Below, piece by piece: positions 30,775 through 39,721 of a stretch of 64,000 bases of DNA. A model generated the notes under the pieces. It searched no databases. It had not been told where the DNA came from and was given only the letters and a program-made list of their open reading frames with translations. Numbering within the stretch: the stretch's first letter is position 1; every line of letters begins with the position of its first letter. The translations under genes were made by a program, and so were the position numbers. Source of the DNA: Brevibacterium mcbrellneri ATCC 49030 (GTDB lineage Bacteria > Actinomycetota > Actinomycetes > Actinomycetales > Brevibacteriaceae); the NCBI RefSeq assembly GCF_000178455.1, contig NZ_ADNU01000046.1, positions 62,001-126,000 on the forward strand, given 5' to 3'.

Positions 30775-32111
30775 TACAGGGAGTTGAAGTGGCGAGACAG
30801 CTCAAACTGTGTCACTTGAGCACGGTACTGGGACCACTCATCGCGTTTATTCTTCAAAAAGTAGTCGAACACTTCTTCGCCCAGGGTTTCAGCGACAAGT
30901 TCACTGTGTTCCATGTTGTGTACAGCATGCGACAAGCTCGACGGCAAAGGTTCAATACCAAGGGCACGACGTTCGTTATTGGACAGCTGCCACACGTCAT
31001 CTTCTGCCTCGAGAGGAAGCACGTACTCTTCTTCGATCCCTTTCAGGCCCGCAGTCAATAGAACGGAATACGCCAAATACGGGTTAGCCGAAGAATCCAT
31101 GCCACGGTACTCAATGCGCGCTGAGGACGACTTGCCTGATTTGTACTGCGGAACGCGGACCAACGCCGAACGGTTGCGATGGCCCCAACAGATGAAGCTA
31201 GGAGCCTCGTGGCCGGTCCACAGACGCTTGTATGAGTTCACGTACTGGTTGGTGACAGCGCAGAATTCCGGCGCGTGTTTGAGGATCCCGGCGACGAACT
31301 GCCGGCCAATCTTGGAGAGTTGATAGCGTGCGCCTGGTTCATAAAATGCGTTGTCATCGCCCTCAAACAGCGACATGTGCGTGTGCATGCCGTTACCAGG
31401 TTCATCCGCCAATGGTTTAGGCATGAATGACGCGTAGACACCACGTTCTAGTGCAACTTCTTTGATGACGGTCTTAAAAGTCTGCACGTGATCAGCCATG
31501 GTGAGGCCGTCGGCGTACCGTAGGTCGATCTCGTTCTGTCCCGGCCCACCTTCGTGATGGGAAAACTCCACGGAAATGCCCATCTCTTCGAGCATTTGCA
31601 CCGCTGCACGTCGGAAGTCGTTGGCTGTTCCGCCGTTGACGTGATCAAAGTATCCGGCCGTGTCAACGGGAACTGGAGGTTGGCCGTTGAGCTCGCCAGA
31701 CTTGAACAGGTAGAACTCAATTTCTGGGTGGACGTAGAAGGTGAAGCCCATTTGGGCTGCCTTCTCCATTGTGCGTTTGAGCACTTGCCTTGAGTCAGCG
31801 GAAGCAGGAACACCTTCAGGGGTGTTGATGTCGCAGAAAATACGGCCTGTAGGGTCGTCTCCTCCACGCCATGGGAGGAGCTCGAATGTCGAAGCGTCAG
31901 GTTTGAGAACCATATCGGATTCATAGATCCGTGCGAAGCCTTCAACTGATGACCCGTCGAAACCGATACCTTCGTCGAATGCGCTTTCGAGTTCCGCCGG
32001 AACGATCGCTACAGACTTCAGCCGTCCCAGCACATCGCTAAACCACAATCGAATAAACCGGACATCCTTGTCTTCGATGGTCTGGAGTACATAGCGACGG
32101 TGGTCCGTCAT
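30774..32111 (-). CDS. glnA2: glutamine synthetase-like protein GlnA2 (type I, not adenylylated)
   Basis: A second type I glutamine synthetase, 445 residues from ATG 32111 (GGGAG about 9 bases upstream). It keeps the catalytic signatures GFDGSSVEGFARI, the FSHHEGGPGQNEIDLRYA region and NPYLAYSVLL. The loop that carries the adenylylation tyrosine in GlnA reads DDVWQLSNNERR, with no tyrosine, so GlnE should not modify it even though it is in the same operon. This is the GlnA2 pattern of actinobacteria; its role in nitrogen assimilation is minor or conditional in species studied. Confidence 0.93.
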   Translation of the reverse strand: MTDHRRYVLQTIEDKDVRFIRLWFSDVLGRLKSVAIVPAELESAFDEGIGFDGSSVEGFARIYESDMVLKPDASTFELLPWRGGDDPTGRIFCDINTPEGVPASADSRQVLKRTMEKAAQMGFTFYVHPEIEFYLFKSGELNGQPPVPVDTAGYFDHVNGGTANDFRRAAVQMLEEMGISVEFSHHEGGPGQNEIDLRYADGLTMADHVQTFKTVIKEVALERGVYASFMPKPLADEPGNGMHTHMSLFEGDDNAFYEPGARYQLSKIGRQFVAGILKHAPEFCAVTNQYVNSYKRLWTGHEAPSFICWGHRNRSALVRVPQYKSGKSSSARIEYRGMDSSANPYLAYSVLLTAGLKGIEEEYVLPLEAEDDVWQLSNNERRALGIEPLPSSLSHAVHNMEHSELVAETLGEEVFDYFLKNKRDEWSQYRAQVTQFELSRHFNSL

Positions 32112-32302
32112 GAGTTGTTCTCCCACCTTTGATCGTCTTGATCCCATTCACGCGTACGTTCTTGAGCTGTTTCGAGAGCTTGTTGAGCTTCCTCTTGTGT
32201 GTCGTATGGGCCCATGCGTTTATCCCACGCACTGACCTTGCCTTTTTCGACTTGGCCAGTCTCCAAATTGAAGAAGAACTTTTCGTCACCGGTGTCTGCC
32301 AT
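32108..32302 (-). CDS. small SPOR-domain-like protein
   Basis: A 64-residue hydrophilic protein with the pattern FFFNLETGQVEKG, then GPYDTQEEAQQALETA and a Trp/Asp-rich tail. It matches the short SPOR-like proteins that precede glnA2 in many actinobacteria. SPOR domains bind peptidoglycan, but this protein has no signal peptide, so the usual role is doubtful. The stop overlaps the glnA2 start by four bases, giving an operon of this gene, glnA2 and glnE. Confidence 0.78.
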   Translation of the reverse strand: MADTGDEKFFFNLETGQVEKGKVSAWDKRMGPYDTQEEAQQALETAQERTREWDQDDQRWENNS

Positions 32303-32473
32303 GAGAGCTCCCTCCGATCAATGGTGTACGCGTTCAGCGTATCGCGACCGACACATAAAAGATCTGAAAAGACAACGGTAAGTCCGTATTTTGGATAACT
32401 GTGCATGAGTGAGTATTGTTCGAACTGCTGAGTAAAGACCTTGCACACGTGCGTCACGAACAAAGGAGAACGG

Positions 32474-33589
32474 ATGCATATCTCAGTGCCCACCGAAGTC
32501 AAAAACAACGAAAACCGCGTCGCAGTCACTCCTGCTGGTGTCACTGAGCTTGTTCGCGCTGGTCACACGGTGACCGTGCAGAAAGGCGCGGGTGTTGGAT
32601 CGGCTATCTCTGACGAACAGTACATCGAGGCTGGCGCTCAGATTTCCAATACAGCGGAAGAAACCTGGAAAGCCGGCGAGATGGTTATGAAGGTCAAAGA
32701 ACCTATCGCATCTGAGTACGGTTTCTTGCGTGAAGACCTCACACTGTTCACCTACCTGCACTTGGCAGCTGACGAGCCACTCACCAAGGCACTTCTTGAA
32801 GCTGGCACGACCTCTATCGCATATGAAACGGTCCAGCTGGAAAACCGTGGGCTACCACTCCTCGCGCCCATGTCGGAAATCGCTGGGCGCCTTGCCCCGC
32901 AGGTAGGTGCCGCTGAGCTTCTTTCACCCCGAGGCGGTCGCGGAGTTCTTCTTTCAGGTACCCCGGGCGTTGAACGCGCCCACGTCACCGTAATTGGTGC
33001 TGGTGTCGCGGGCACGAACGCTGCCCGAATCGCGGCAGGCATGGGTGCTCACGTGGAAATCATCGACATCAACATTGCGCGTCTGCGTCAGATTGACGAG
33101 ACCTTCGGTTCGCTCATGCAGACTACCGTGTCGAACGCTTATGAGATCGAGAGGGCTCTGTCGACTTCCGACCTGGTAATCGGTTCTGTTCTGATCCCTG
33201 GTAAGCGTGCGCCTAAGTTGGTTACAGACGACATGGTGAAGAACATGCGTAAGGGATCGGTTCTGGTTGATATTGCGATCGACCAGGGTGGATGCTTTGA
33301 AAACTCGCGTCCCACAACTCACGACGACCCCACGTTCAAGGTTCACGACTCGATCTACTACTGCGTGGCAAACATGCCGGGCGCTGTTGCCGCTACCTCC
33401 ACGCGTGCATTGACGAACGCAACCCTGCAGTACGCAACGAAGATTGCGTCGATGGGCTGGAAGGACGCCATGCGCAAGGACCCTGCACTGGCAAAGGGTC
33501 TTAACACTGACGCGGGTCATGTCACGAACGACGCAGTTGCAGAAGCGTTCAACATGGAGTTCACACCGGTCGACGAGATTCTCAAGTAG
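32474..33589 (+). CDS. ald: alanine dehydrogenase
   Basis: NAD-dependent interconversion of alanine and pyruvate plus ammonia, useful when alanine is a carbon or nitrogen source or under oxygen limitation. The 371-residue protein has the N-terminal substrate-binding motifs KNNENRVAVTPAG and the Rossmann fingerprint VIGAGVAGTNAARIA, then SVLVDIAIDQGGC. ATG 32474 is chosen for AAAGGAG 6 bases upstream; 11 codons earlier in frame lack similarity. Confidence 0.95.
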   Translation: MHISVPTEVKNNENRVAVTPAGVTELVRAGHTVTVQKGAGVGSAISDEQYIEAGAQISNTAEETWKAGEMVMKVKEPIASEYGFLREDLTLFTYLHLAADEPLTKALLEAGTTSIAYETVQLENRGLPLLAPMSEIAGRLAPQVGAAELLSPRGGRGVLLSGTPGVERAHVTVIGAGVAGTNAARIAAGMGAHVEIIDINIARLRQIDETFGSLMQTTVSNAYEIERALSTSDLVIGSVLIPGKRAPKLVTDDMVKNMRKGSVLVDIAIDQGGCFENSRPTTHDDPTFKVHDSIYYCVANMPGAVAATSTRALTNATLQYATKIASMGWKDAMRKDPALAKGLNTDAGHVTNDAVAEAFNMEFTPVDEILK

Positions 33590-33603
33590 TTCATGACGAG
33601 TCA

Positions 33604-33636
33604 CATAGAGGTCCAGCCATAAGCCGGGCCCCTATG
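33604..33636 (+). terminator. possible weak terminator after ald
   Basis: Imperfect stem with arms 33604-33614 and 33626-33636 (CATAG and GG pairing with CC and CTATG, one A-C mismatch and one G-U pair). No T run, so this is tentative. Confidence 0.3.
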
Positions 33637-33653
33637 ACTATCATGGAAGCATC

Positions 33654-34523
33654 ATGACTTCGATTGGTAACCTCACTAAAGGCACTGTTTCGCCTCAGCT
33701 GTCCGTCCCGTCTTCAATTCCACGCCCTGAGTACGTGGGCAAGCGTGAACCCACTGAAGGTTTGGGCGGAAACATGTACACGGATGAAGAAATTGAACGT
33801 GTACGGATAGCTGGACGGATCGCCGCGAACGCAATCGTGGAAGCTGGAAAAGCGTGTATCCCCGGGAACTCTACTGACCAGATTGACAAGATCGCACACG
33901 AATTCTTGCTCGACCACAACGCGTATCCGTCATGCTTGGGCTACCGTGGTTTCCCCAAGTCCATCTGTACTTCTGTCAACGAAGTGATTTGCCACGGCAT
34001 CCCTGACTCCACTGTCCTTCAGGACGGTGACATTATTAACCTAGACATCACTGCGTACATCGGCGATATGCACGGTGACACCAACTACACGTTCCTTGTC
34101 GGTGACGTTGACGAAGAGTCGAAACTCCTGGTTGAACGCACATACGAAGCAACCATGAGGGGCATTAAGGCCGTCAAGCCTGGGCGTGAAATCAACGTCA
34201 TCGGTCGCGTCATCGAAAAGTACGCTAACCGTTTTGGCTACGGCGTGGTACGCGACTTCACCGGGCACGGTGTAGGCCGAGACTTCCACACAGGACTCAT
34301 CGTCCCCCACTACGATGCAGCCCCTGCACACAATGAAGTCATGGAGCCGGGAATGATCTTTACGATCGAACCCATGCTCAACCTCGGCACTGAGAAATAC
34401 GACGCGTGGGACGACGGCTGGACAATCGTGACAAAGGACCGCAAACGTTCTGCCCAGTTTGAACACACCCTAGTGGTGACCGAAACCGGATCAGAGATCT
34501 TGACCCTGCCCGATCAGGAATAA
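33654..34523 (+). CDS. map: methionine aminopeptidase, type I
   Basis: Removes the initiator methionine from new proteins; dinuclear metal enzyme. The 289-residue protein has the five metal ligands in [15 protein letters not shown] (two Asp), GHGVGRDFH (His), TIEPM (Glu) and QFEHT (Glu). The N-terminal extension of about 40 residues containing a PRPEYVGK-like motif is the actinobacterial MetAP type 1c form, which binds ribosome or adaptor through this segment in other species. Followed by ppgK after 12 bases. Confidence 0.95.
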   Translation: MTSIGNLTKGTVSPQLSVPSSIPRPEYVGKREPTEGLGGNMYTDEEIERVRIAGRIAANAIVEAGKACIPGNSTDQIDKIAHEFLLDHNAYPSCLGYRGFPKSICTSVNEVICHGIPDSTVLQDGDIINLDITAYIGDMHGDTNYTFLVGDVDEESKLLVERTYEATMRGIKAVKPGREINVIGRVIEKYANRFGYGVVRDFTGHGVGRDFHTGLIVPHYDAAPAHNEVMEPGMIFTIEPMLNLGTEKYDAWDDGWTIVTKDRKRSAQFEHTLVVTETGSEILTLPDQE

Positions 34524-34535
34524 CGAGGAGTAGCC

Positions 34536-35318
34536 GTGTCAGAGCAGTGGGCTGTGGGAATTGATATTGGCGGAACTGGCATCAAAGTCGCATGTGTGGA
34601 CTGGGCAACAGGCACCCTCATGGACGAACAGCTTCGCATTCCCACTCCCCAGCCTTCAACGGCTACGAATGTGGCAAAAGCCGTGGGCCAGGCTCTCAAC
34701 GAACTTCAAGAGCGCTCACGCCACACGATCCCTGACGGAATACGGTCACTGCCGATTGGGCTTGCCTTCCCCGGATCGATTCGCCGAGGAAAGGTGACCT
34801 TTTTAGGGAACCTGGACCAATCGTGGGTCGGCGAAGATGTTTCGACCGTCTTCTCATCCGTGACGGGTGCACAGTGCTTGTTCTTGAACGACGCAGATGC
34901 CGCAGGTCTTGCCGAAATGCGCTTTGGCGCGGGTTCACAGGCCCAGGATAAGTCAGTTCTCATGCTCACTTTGGGAACCGGGATCGGGTCGGCCCTGTTT
35001 ACACGTGGCGAACTATATCCGTACACCGAATTGGGCCACATCACTGTCGACGGCAAAAATGGTGAACGCTACGCTTCTGTGTCCACAAAAGACCGCGAAG
35101 GACTCACCTACGAAGAATGGGCCGGACGCCTGCAAAAATACCTCGACCAGATCGTGCTCCTAACGAATCCGGAACTCATCATTGTGGGTGGCTGGATTTC
35201 CTCCCAGCACGCGTCGTGGTTGCACCTTATCGACGTGCCAGTCCCCGTTGTCACGGCACAGTTGCACAACGACGCAGGGATCGTGGGGGCCGCGCTGTTC
35301 GCGCACCAGCACGCATGA
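34536..35318 (+). CDS. ppgK: polyphosphate glucokinase
   Basis: Phosphorylates glucose using polyphosphate or ATP. The 260-residue ROK-family protein has the phosphate-binding motif GIDIGGTGIKVA, the catalytic region LNDADAAGLAEMRFG, and the TLGTGIGSALF motif. The segment ELYPYTELGH replaces the zinc-binding cysteine motif of typical ROK glucokinases, as expected of PpgK. Length is normal. It is the last gene of the map-ppgK pair, facing the RNase P RNA gene. Confidence 0.93.
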   Translation: MSEQWAVGIDIGGTGIKVACVDWATGTLMDEQLRIPTPQPSTATNVAKAVGQALNELQERSRHTIPDGIRSLPIGLAFPGSIRRGKVTFLGNLDQSWVGEDVSTVFSSVTGAQCLFLNDADAAGLAEMRFGAGSQAQDKSVLMLTLGTGIGSALFTRGELYPYTELGHITVDGKNGERYASVSTKDREGLTYEEWAGRLQKYLDQIVLLTNPELIIVGGWISSQHASWLHLIDVPVPVVTAQLHNDAGIVGAALFAHQHA

Positions 35319-35334
35319 TCCGGGCCGGTAAAAA

Positions 35335-35698
35335 CCTTTGAGGGACAGGCCGCGTATACGCCGGGTTTTGTACGTGGGGCAGTTACCCGCGTCCACGCGA
35401 CGACAATCTATCTAGGCGACGTGTTGCCACGGCGCTCAAGCGATCCACCCGACAGCTAAGCGAGCAGCCTGCGCTGTCTGTCTGATCTTGCTCCCGGTGG
35501 GGTTTACCAAGCTATTCCAGTCACCTGGAACACTGGTGGTCTCTTACACCACCTTTTCACCCTTACCACTTACGTGGCGGTCTGTTTTCTGTGGCACTTT
35601 CCCGCGAGTTACCCCGGGTGGGCGTTACCCACCACCGTGCTCTGTGGAGCCCGGACGTTCCTCGTTTTCACGTAGTCGTCCCGCGACCTGTCCAGCGG
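35335..35698 (-). ncRNA. rnpB: RNase P RNA (class A)
   Basis: The catalytic RNA that trims the 5' leader of tRNA precursors. On the minus strand I read the universally conserved blocks in order: GAGGAACGTCCGGGCTCCAC, then GGAAAGTGCCACAGAAA, GTAAGGGTGAAAAGGTG, TAAGAGACCACC and, near the 3' end, AGATAGAT. Helix P1 forms between the 5' end (GGACAGGTCGCG) and the 3' end (CGCGGCCTGTCC). A T run follows at 35330-35336 on the minus strand. Ends are placed by P1 and may be off by about 10 bases. Confidence 0.95.
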
Positions 35699-35722
35699 AA
35701 CATTTTACCTTAGGATCGACGT

Positions 35723-36430
35723 GTGATTATTTTTTTGCCTCCGTCGGAATCCAAGACTCCACACACGCACGGCGATCCGCTGAACCTTGACCAGCTGTCT
35801 TTCCCAGAACTCACTGAGGATCGCTCACACATGTGTGACACACTCATGGAGATTTCTGCCCGCGAACGCGGGTGGGAAGAGTTAGGTGTGAGTCAACGCT
35901 TGGCGCCGGAAGTCGAACGCAATACGGAACTTTTTATCGCCTCGGCCGGGCCTGCCATCAACACATACACAGGAGTCCTTTACACGGCCTTGGACGCGGA
36001 CACGGTGACACATGAGGATCGCTTGGACACGGTGTTCATCAGTAGCGCACTCTTTGGTGTGGTGAGTGCGCGTGATCACATTCCTGCCTACCGGTACACC
36101 ATGACTCCCAAGCTCGCTACGTGGTGGAAGAAGCGGCTGTCACCGGTTTTGGATGACGCGTGGGCCGCCGAGGTCGTTGTGGACTGCCGTTCGGGTGCTT
36201 ACCGGCGTGCGTGGCCGGGGGCGAATACGCTTCCGGTCAAGGTAGTCACTGAGACTGACGGGGTGCGCAAAACTGTTTCACACAACGCGAAACATACACG
36301 TGGGCTGGTGGCGCGGCACCTGCTGAACCGAGGCGAGCAGATGCCGACGACTCCCCAAGGTGTGGTGGACGCGCTTGAGGAGGCGTTCACTGTCGAGTAC
36401 GACCACCCTGAGATCACGATTGTGGTGTGA
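35723..36430 (+). CDS. yaaA: peroxide stress protein YaaA (DUF328)
   Basis: A 235-residue protein beginning with the family signature FLPPSESKT. YaaA reduces intracellular free iron and limits Fenton damage during peroxide stress in E. coli. The rest of the family pattern is present: VLYTALD, VFISSALFGVV and HNAKHTRGLVARHLL near the end. GTG start at 35723, close to the 5' end of rnpB on the other strand, so the two promoters share about 25 bases. Confidence 0.9.
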   Translation: MIIFLPPSESKTPHTHGDPLNLDQLSFPELTEDRSHMCDTLMEISARERGWEELGVSQRLAPEVERNTELFIASAGPAINTYTGVLYTALDADTVTHEDRLDTVFISSALFGVVSARDHIPAYRYTMTPKLATWWKKRLSPVLDDAWAAEVVVDCRSGAYRRAWPGANTLPVKVVTETDGVRKTVSHNAKHTRGLVARHLLNRGEQMPTTPQGVVDALEEAFTVEYDHPEITIVV

Positions 36431-36434
36431 GAGT

Positions 36435-37157
36435 TCAGCCTTCCTTGATGACGTAACTTTCGCACGCTTCGCATTCGGCCACACTGTACGGGCCTGAGTT
36501 CGCGAGAGCGTCAAGGGCTGTTCCGCTGAGTGCCGCACCGCACCCGCCGCAGCTGCCTGCGCGTAACGTGGCAGCTCCGGGCCCGTCCTGGGCGCGTTGT
36601 GTCACCTGGGTGCCAAAGTCCCCCATGTTCTTCGCCAGCCCCGCCAGTTGTGACGAAAGCTCCTGGGCTTGAGCGTCAAGCGTTGTGGCTGTGCGCGCGC
36701 GTTCTTCTTGGAGCTGTTTTCCACGCGCAGCGATCGCGTGGCCTTCTTCCGTGGCGGTTTCCACTGCGGAAGTGACGCGCTCTTCTTCTTGCAAGGCCGC
36801 AAGGTGTTCGTCCTCTGTGCGTTGCAGTTTTTCCTTGAGCGTGTCGATCTCTTTGCCGATCGCTACCAGGTCGCTTGACGTGAGCCCAGTCCCGTCGTTC
36901 ATCCGTTGTTCGCGCCCGCTGATTTCCGCTTCGAGGTCAGTGCTACGTGCGTTGAGTTCGCGCACCTGCTTTTGAACGGCCTCACGGTGGGAGGTCAGTT
37001 TTACGATCTTCCCGGCTTGTTCCTTGTGCTGAGCCACCAGCGCGGTGAGTTCCTCTTTGAGCTCTTTTTGCTGTGCGTCTGCCCGGTTCTTGCGCAGCTG
37101 AGCTGATACCCGAATCCATTCAAGGGTGGCGCTGTGCTGCTCAGGCGTGAGTTCCAT
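36435..37157 (-). CDS. zinc-ribbon protein with long coiled coil (C4-type, CT398-like)
   Basis: About 240 residues. Residues 10-180 form a long coiled coil (heptads rich in Ala, Glu, Lys and Gln), followed by a zinc ribbon with two CxxC pairs (GSCGGCG and ECEACES). This is the CT398/Rv2229c-type protein that accompanies the Nif3-like gene in actinobacteria. ATG 37157 is chosen because AAGGAG precedes it; the frame upstream runs into the Nif3 gene. It overlaps the Nif3 3' end by 17 bases, so they are cotranscribed. Confidence 0.87.
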   Translation of the reverse strand: MELTPEQHSATLEWIRVSAQLRKNRADAQQKELKEELTALVAQHKEQAGKIVKLTSHREAVQKQVRELNARSTDLEAEISGREQRMNDGTGLTSSDLVAIGKEIDTLKEKLQRTEDEHLAALQEEERVTSAVETATEEGHAIAARGKQLQEERARTATTLDAQAQELSSQLAGLAKNMGDFGTQVTQRAQDGPGAATLRAGSCGGCGAALSGTALDALANSGPYSVAECEACESYVIKEG

Positions 37158-38025
37158 GGTCGTCCTCTCCTTGGGCGTCGTCATGGGATGGGATACGCAG
37201 GTCCCATGGGTCGGTGCGAGTGGTGGAGACGTGAATGTCGACGTCAAAGCCGTTTTCTTTGAGCTTCTCCCCCAGCTGAGTTGCGGCAATGCTCATCCAT
37301 GGGGATTCGGCCGCCCAGTGAGCCACGTCAATGAGGTGTGGCGTGTTGGAAGTTCTGTGGGAGATGTCACGGGCTTCCGTCGCAGGGTGGTGACGCAAGT
37401 CCGAGGTGACATAGACGTCAGCGCCGTGGGCCCGGACCTCGTCGAAGAGGGAGTCACCCGAGCCTGCTAAAACGGCTACCCGTGAGACTGTTGCGTTGGG
37501 GTCTCCGGCCACGCGGATTCCGGTTTTGGTTGCTGGTGTTGAGCGGGCAAGAGTGTGTGCAAGTTCTGACACTGTGCGGGGCTGAGGAAGGGTTCCGACG
37601 CGCCCCAGGCCAACGCCTTCTGGGTGGTTGGGGCCCGAGGTGATTGGCTGCCGGTCTGTGAGTTCTAGCATGTCGGCCAGGACGTCAGATACGCCACCTT
37701 GCGCTGAGTCGGCGTTGGTGTGCGCGTTGTACTGTGCGATTCCATGCGAAATCAGCCGGGTAAGGGCACCGCCTTTTAACGTGTGTGCAGCGACGCTTGT
37801 GACGCCGCGAAGCAGAAGCGGGTGGTGGGTGAACAGCAGTTCTGCTTTGAGGCTCACTGCTTCGTCAATGACTGCGTCCATGGGGTCAAGAGCCATAAGA
37901 ATTGTGGACACGCGAGCGTTGAGATCACCGGTTGCGAGGCCGTTGGAGTCCCATGATTCGGCATACTCGGTAGGCCACAGTTTTTCGATGTGCGCGATGA
38001 TGTCGCCAAGTGTCGCGTGTGTCAT
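37141..38025 (-). CDS. Nif3-like dinuclear metal centre protein (DUF34)
   Basis: A 294-residue member of the Nif3/YbgI family, which forms toroidal hexamers with a di-metal site; linked to GTP cyclohydrolase I-like chemistry in some species, exact function unsettled. Metal-binding motifs are THHPLL and the Asp/His pairs in AHTNADSA and DVAHWAAES. The initial motif WDSNGL is also typical. A canonical partner, the zinc-ribbon coiled-coil protein, is downstream with overlap. Confidence 0.9.
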   Translation of the reverse strand: MTHATLGDIIAHIEKLWPTEYAESWDSNGLATGDLNARVSTILMALDPMDAVIDEAVSLKAELLFTHHPLLLRGVTSVAAHTLKGGALTRLISHGIAQYNAHTNADSAQGGVSDVLADMLELTDRQPITSGPNHPEGVGLGRVGTLPQPRTVSELAHTLARSTPATKTGIRVAGDPNATVSRVAVLAGSGDSLFDEVRAHGADVYVTSDLRHHPATEARDISHRTSNTPHLIDVAHWAAESPWMSIAATQLGEKLKENGFDVDIHVSTTRTDPWDLRIPSHDDAQGEDDHGTHA

Positions 38026-38148
38026 ATCTCTACTCTTTCATATGTTGGTCAGCGACATACGATTCCCGGCCTCGAAGCCCACGTCTCAAGGTGTGAAATT
38101 TTCGACGTCATTTATGATTCGTGGGCATGTGGTGGTTGGATTCTTTTT

Positions 38149-39663
38149 ATGACCTCAATCACAGCAGTAAACCGCAGCACCATCTCTGACGTTATTCGCC
38201 GCTCCACGTCACGCGTGCCAGACAAGACCGCGATTGTTTTCGACGACCGTTCGTGGACGTATGCCCAGCTTGAGTCGGCAGTGACCTCTGTGGCTCGCCA
38301 CTTGGTAAGTCAGGGCCTTGAAAAGGGCGACCGCGTGGCCGCTTTTGACAAGAACAGTGACCTGTTTGCCATTTTGTTCTTGGCGTGTACACGCGCCGGA
38401 CTCATTCACGTGCCCATCAACTACCAGCTCACCCGCGAAGAGCTGGAGTACATGCTGGAAAACTCGGGCGCAAAGCGCATCTACGTGGGAAGCGACTTTA
38501 TTCGTCACGTGCAGTCGGCAAAGGCTGAGAACGTAGAGATTGTTCCTTTCGCAGACCTCCTGGAAGTCGCGCAGCAGACAGACGTAGAGCCATCGGAGCC
38601 AGGCGAATTCGACGTCGTCGACACGGACATTGCCCAGCTGCTGTACACCTCGGGAACCACTTCCCTCCCCAAGGGTGCGATCATGACGCACCGCGCCTTG
38701 CTCACCGAATACCAGTCAGCATTGCTCACGCTGGACCCCGAAGAGTCCGACCGCTGGGTCCACGCACTTCCTCTATACCACTCCGCCCAGATGCACGTTC
38801 TGCTGATCCCATCCTTGATGAAGGGCTCGTTCAACATCATCGTGCCTGCACCAGTGACGGGGCAGCTGCTAGAGATCATTGAGCGCGAAAGGATCACGGC
38901 GTTCTTTGCAGCACCTACTGTGTGGGTCGCAATCGCTCACCACCCAGACCTGCAGACCCGCGACCTTTCCAGCTTGAAACGCGCCATGTATGGTGCTTCG
39001 ATCATGCCGGGACCAATCCTGAAGAAACTGCGTGAAACTCTTCCCAACCTCGGGTTCTACAACTGCATGGGGCAGTCCGAACTTGGTCCCCTGGCGATTG
39101 TTCTACGCCCGGAGGAACACGACGAGCGCCCAGACTTCGCTGGTCGTCCCGTTCCGTTTGTGGAAACCCGTTTGGCTGACCCAGAAGGCAACGACGTGGC
39201 ACCCGGTGAACAGGGTGAAATTCTGTACCGTTCGCCTCAGCTGTGCCTGGGTTACTGGGACAAACCAGAAGCCACTGAAGAAGCTTTTGCGGGAGGTTGG
39301 TTCCACTCAGGTGACCTCGCTGTTGCCGACGAGCAGGGTTACATCAAGGTTGTTGACCGTGTGAAGGATGTCATCAACACCGGTGGTGTTCTGGTTGCAG
39401 GTCGTCAGGTTGAAGACAGTATTTTTGAACTCGACGCAGTTGAAGAGGTAGCTGTTGTTGGTCAGCCGGACGAGAAGTGGATCGAAGCGATCACTGCCTA
39501 CGTCGTTGTGAAGGAGGGCCAAGAGCTTGACGAAACAACGGTGATCGAGCACGTCAAGGAACGCTTGGCCGCTTTCAAGGCACCTAAGGCTGTTCACTTC
39601 GTCGACGCGTTGCCAAAGAACTCGGCAGGTAAGATCCTCAAGCGCAAACTGCGCGAGTCATAA
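38149..39663 (+). CDS. fatty acyl-CoA/AMP-dependent synthetase (FadD-like)
   Basis: Activates a carboxylic acid with ATP and CoA. The 504-residue protein has the P-loop YTSGTTSLPKG, the A5-A8 motifs YNCMGQSELG, GWFHSGDLAVADEQGY and VDRVKDVINTGG, and the catalytic lysine in PKNSAGKILKRKL. It is a long-chain or aromatic acyl-CoA ligase by resemblance; the substrate cannot be read from the sequence. ATG 38149 is used because the frame upstream (to 37990) is antisense to the Nif3 promoter. Confidence 0.85.
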   Translation: MTSITAVNRSTISDVIRRSTSRVPDKTAIVFDDRSWTYAQLESAVTSVARHLVSQGLEKGDRVAAFDKNSDLFAILFLACTRAGLIHVPINYQLTREELEYMLENSGAKRIYVGSDFIRHVQSAKAENVEIVPFADLLEVAQQTDVEPSEPGEFDVVDTDIAQLLYTSGTTSLPKGAIMTHRALLTEYQSALLTLDPEESDRWVHALPLYHSAQMHVLLIPSLMKGSFNIIVPAPVTGQLLEIIERERITAFFAAPTVWVAIAHHPDLQTRDLSSLKRAMYGASIMPGPILKKLRETLPNLGFYNCMGQSELGPLAIVLRPEEHDERPDFAGRPVPFVETRLADPEGNDVAPGEQGEILYRSPQLCLGYWDKPEATEEAFAGGWFHSGDLAVADEQGYIKVVDRVKDVINTGGVLVAGRQVEDSIFELDAVEEVAVVGQPDEKWIEAITAYVVVKEGQELDETTVIEHVKERLAAFKAPKAVHFVDALPKNSAGKILKRKLRES

Positions 39664-39679
39664 GAATCCTCGTCTCTAC

Positions 39680-39721
39680 ATCTGCTCGTCTAGGCGCCCC
39701 TAATCGCCTAGGCGAGCAGAT
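39680..39721. terminator. bidirectional terminator overlapping the MOSC gene 3' end
   Basis: Arms 39680-39696 and 39705-39721 pair at 16 of 17 positions, with an 8-base loop. The right arm and part of the loop lie inside the last codons and stop (39700-39702) of the minus-strand MOSC gene, so the hairpin is partly coding. It can stop transcription from fadD as well. Confidence 0.75.
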
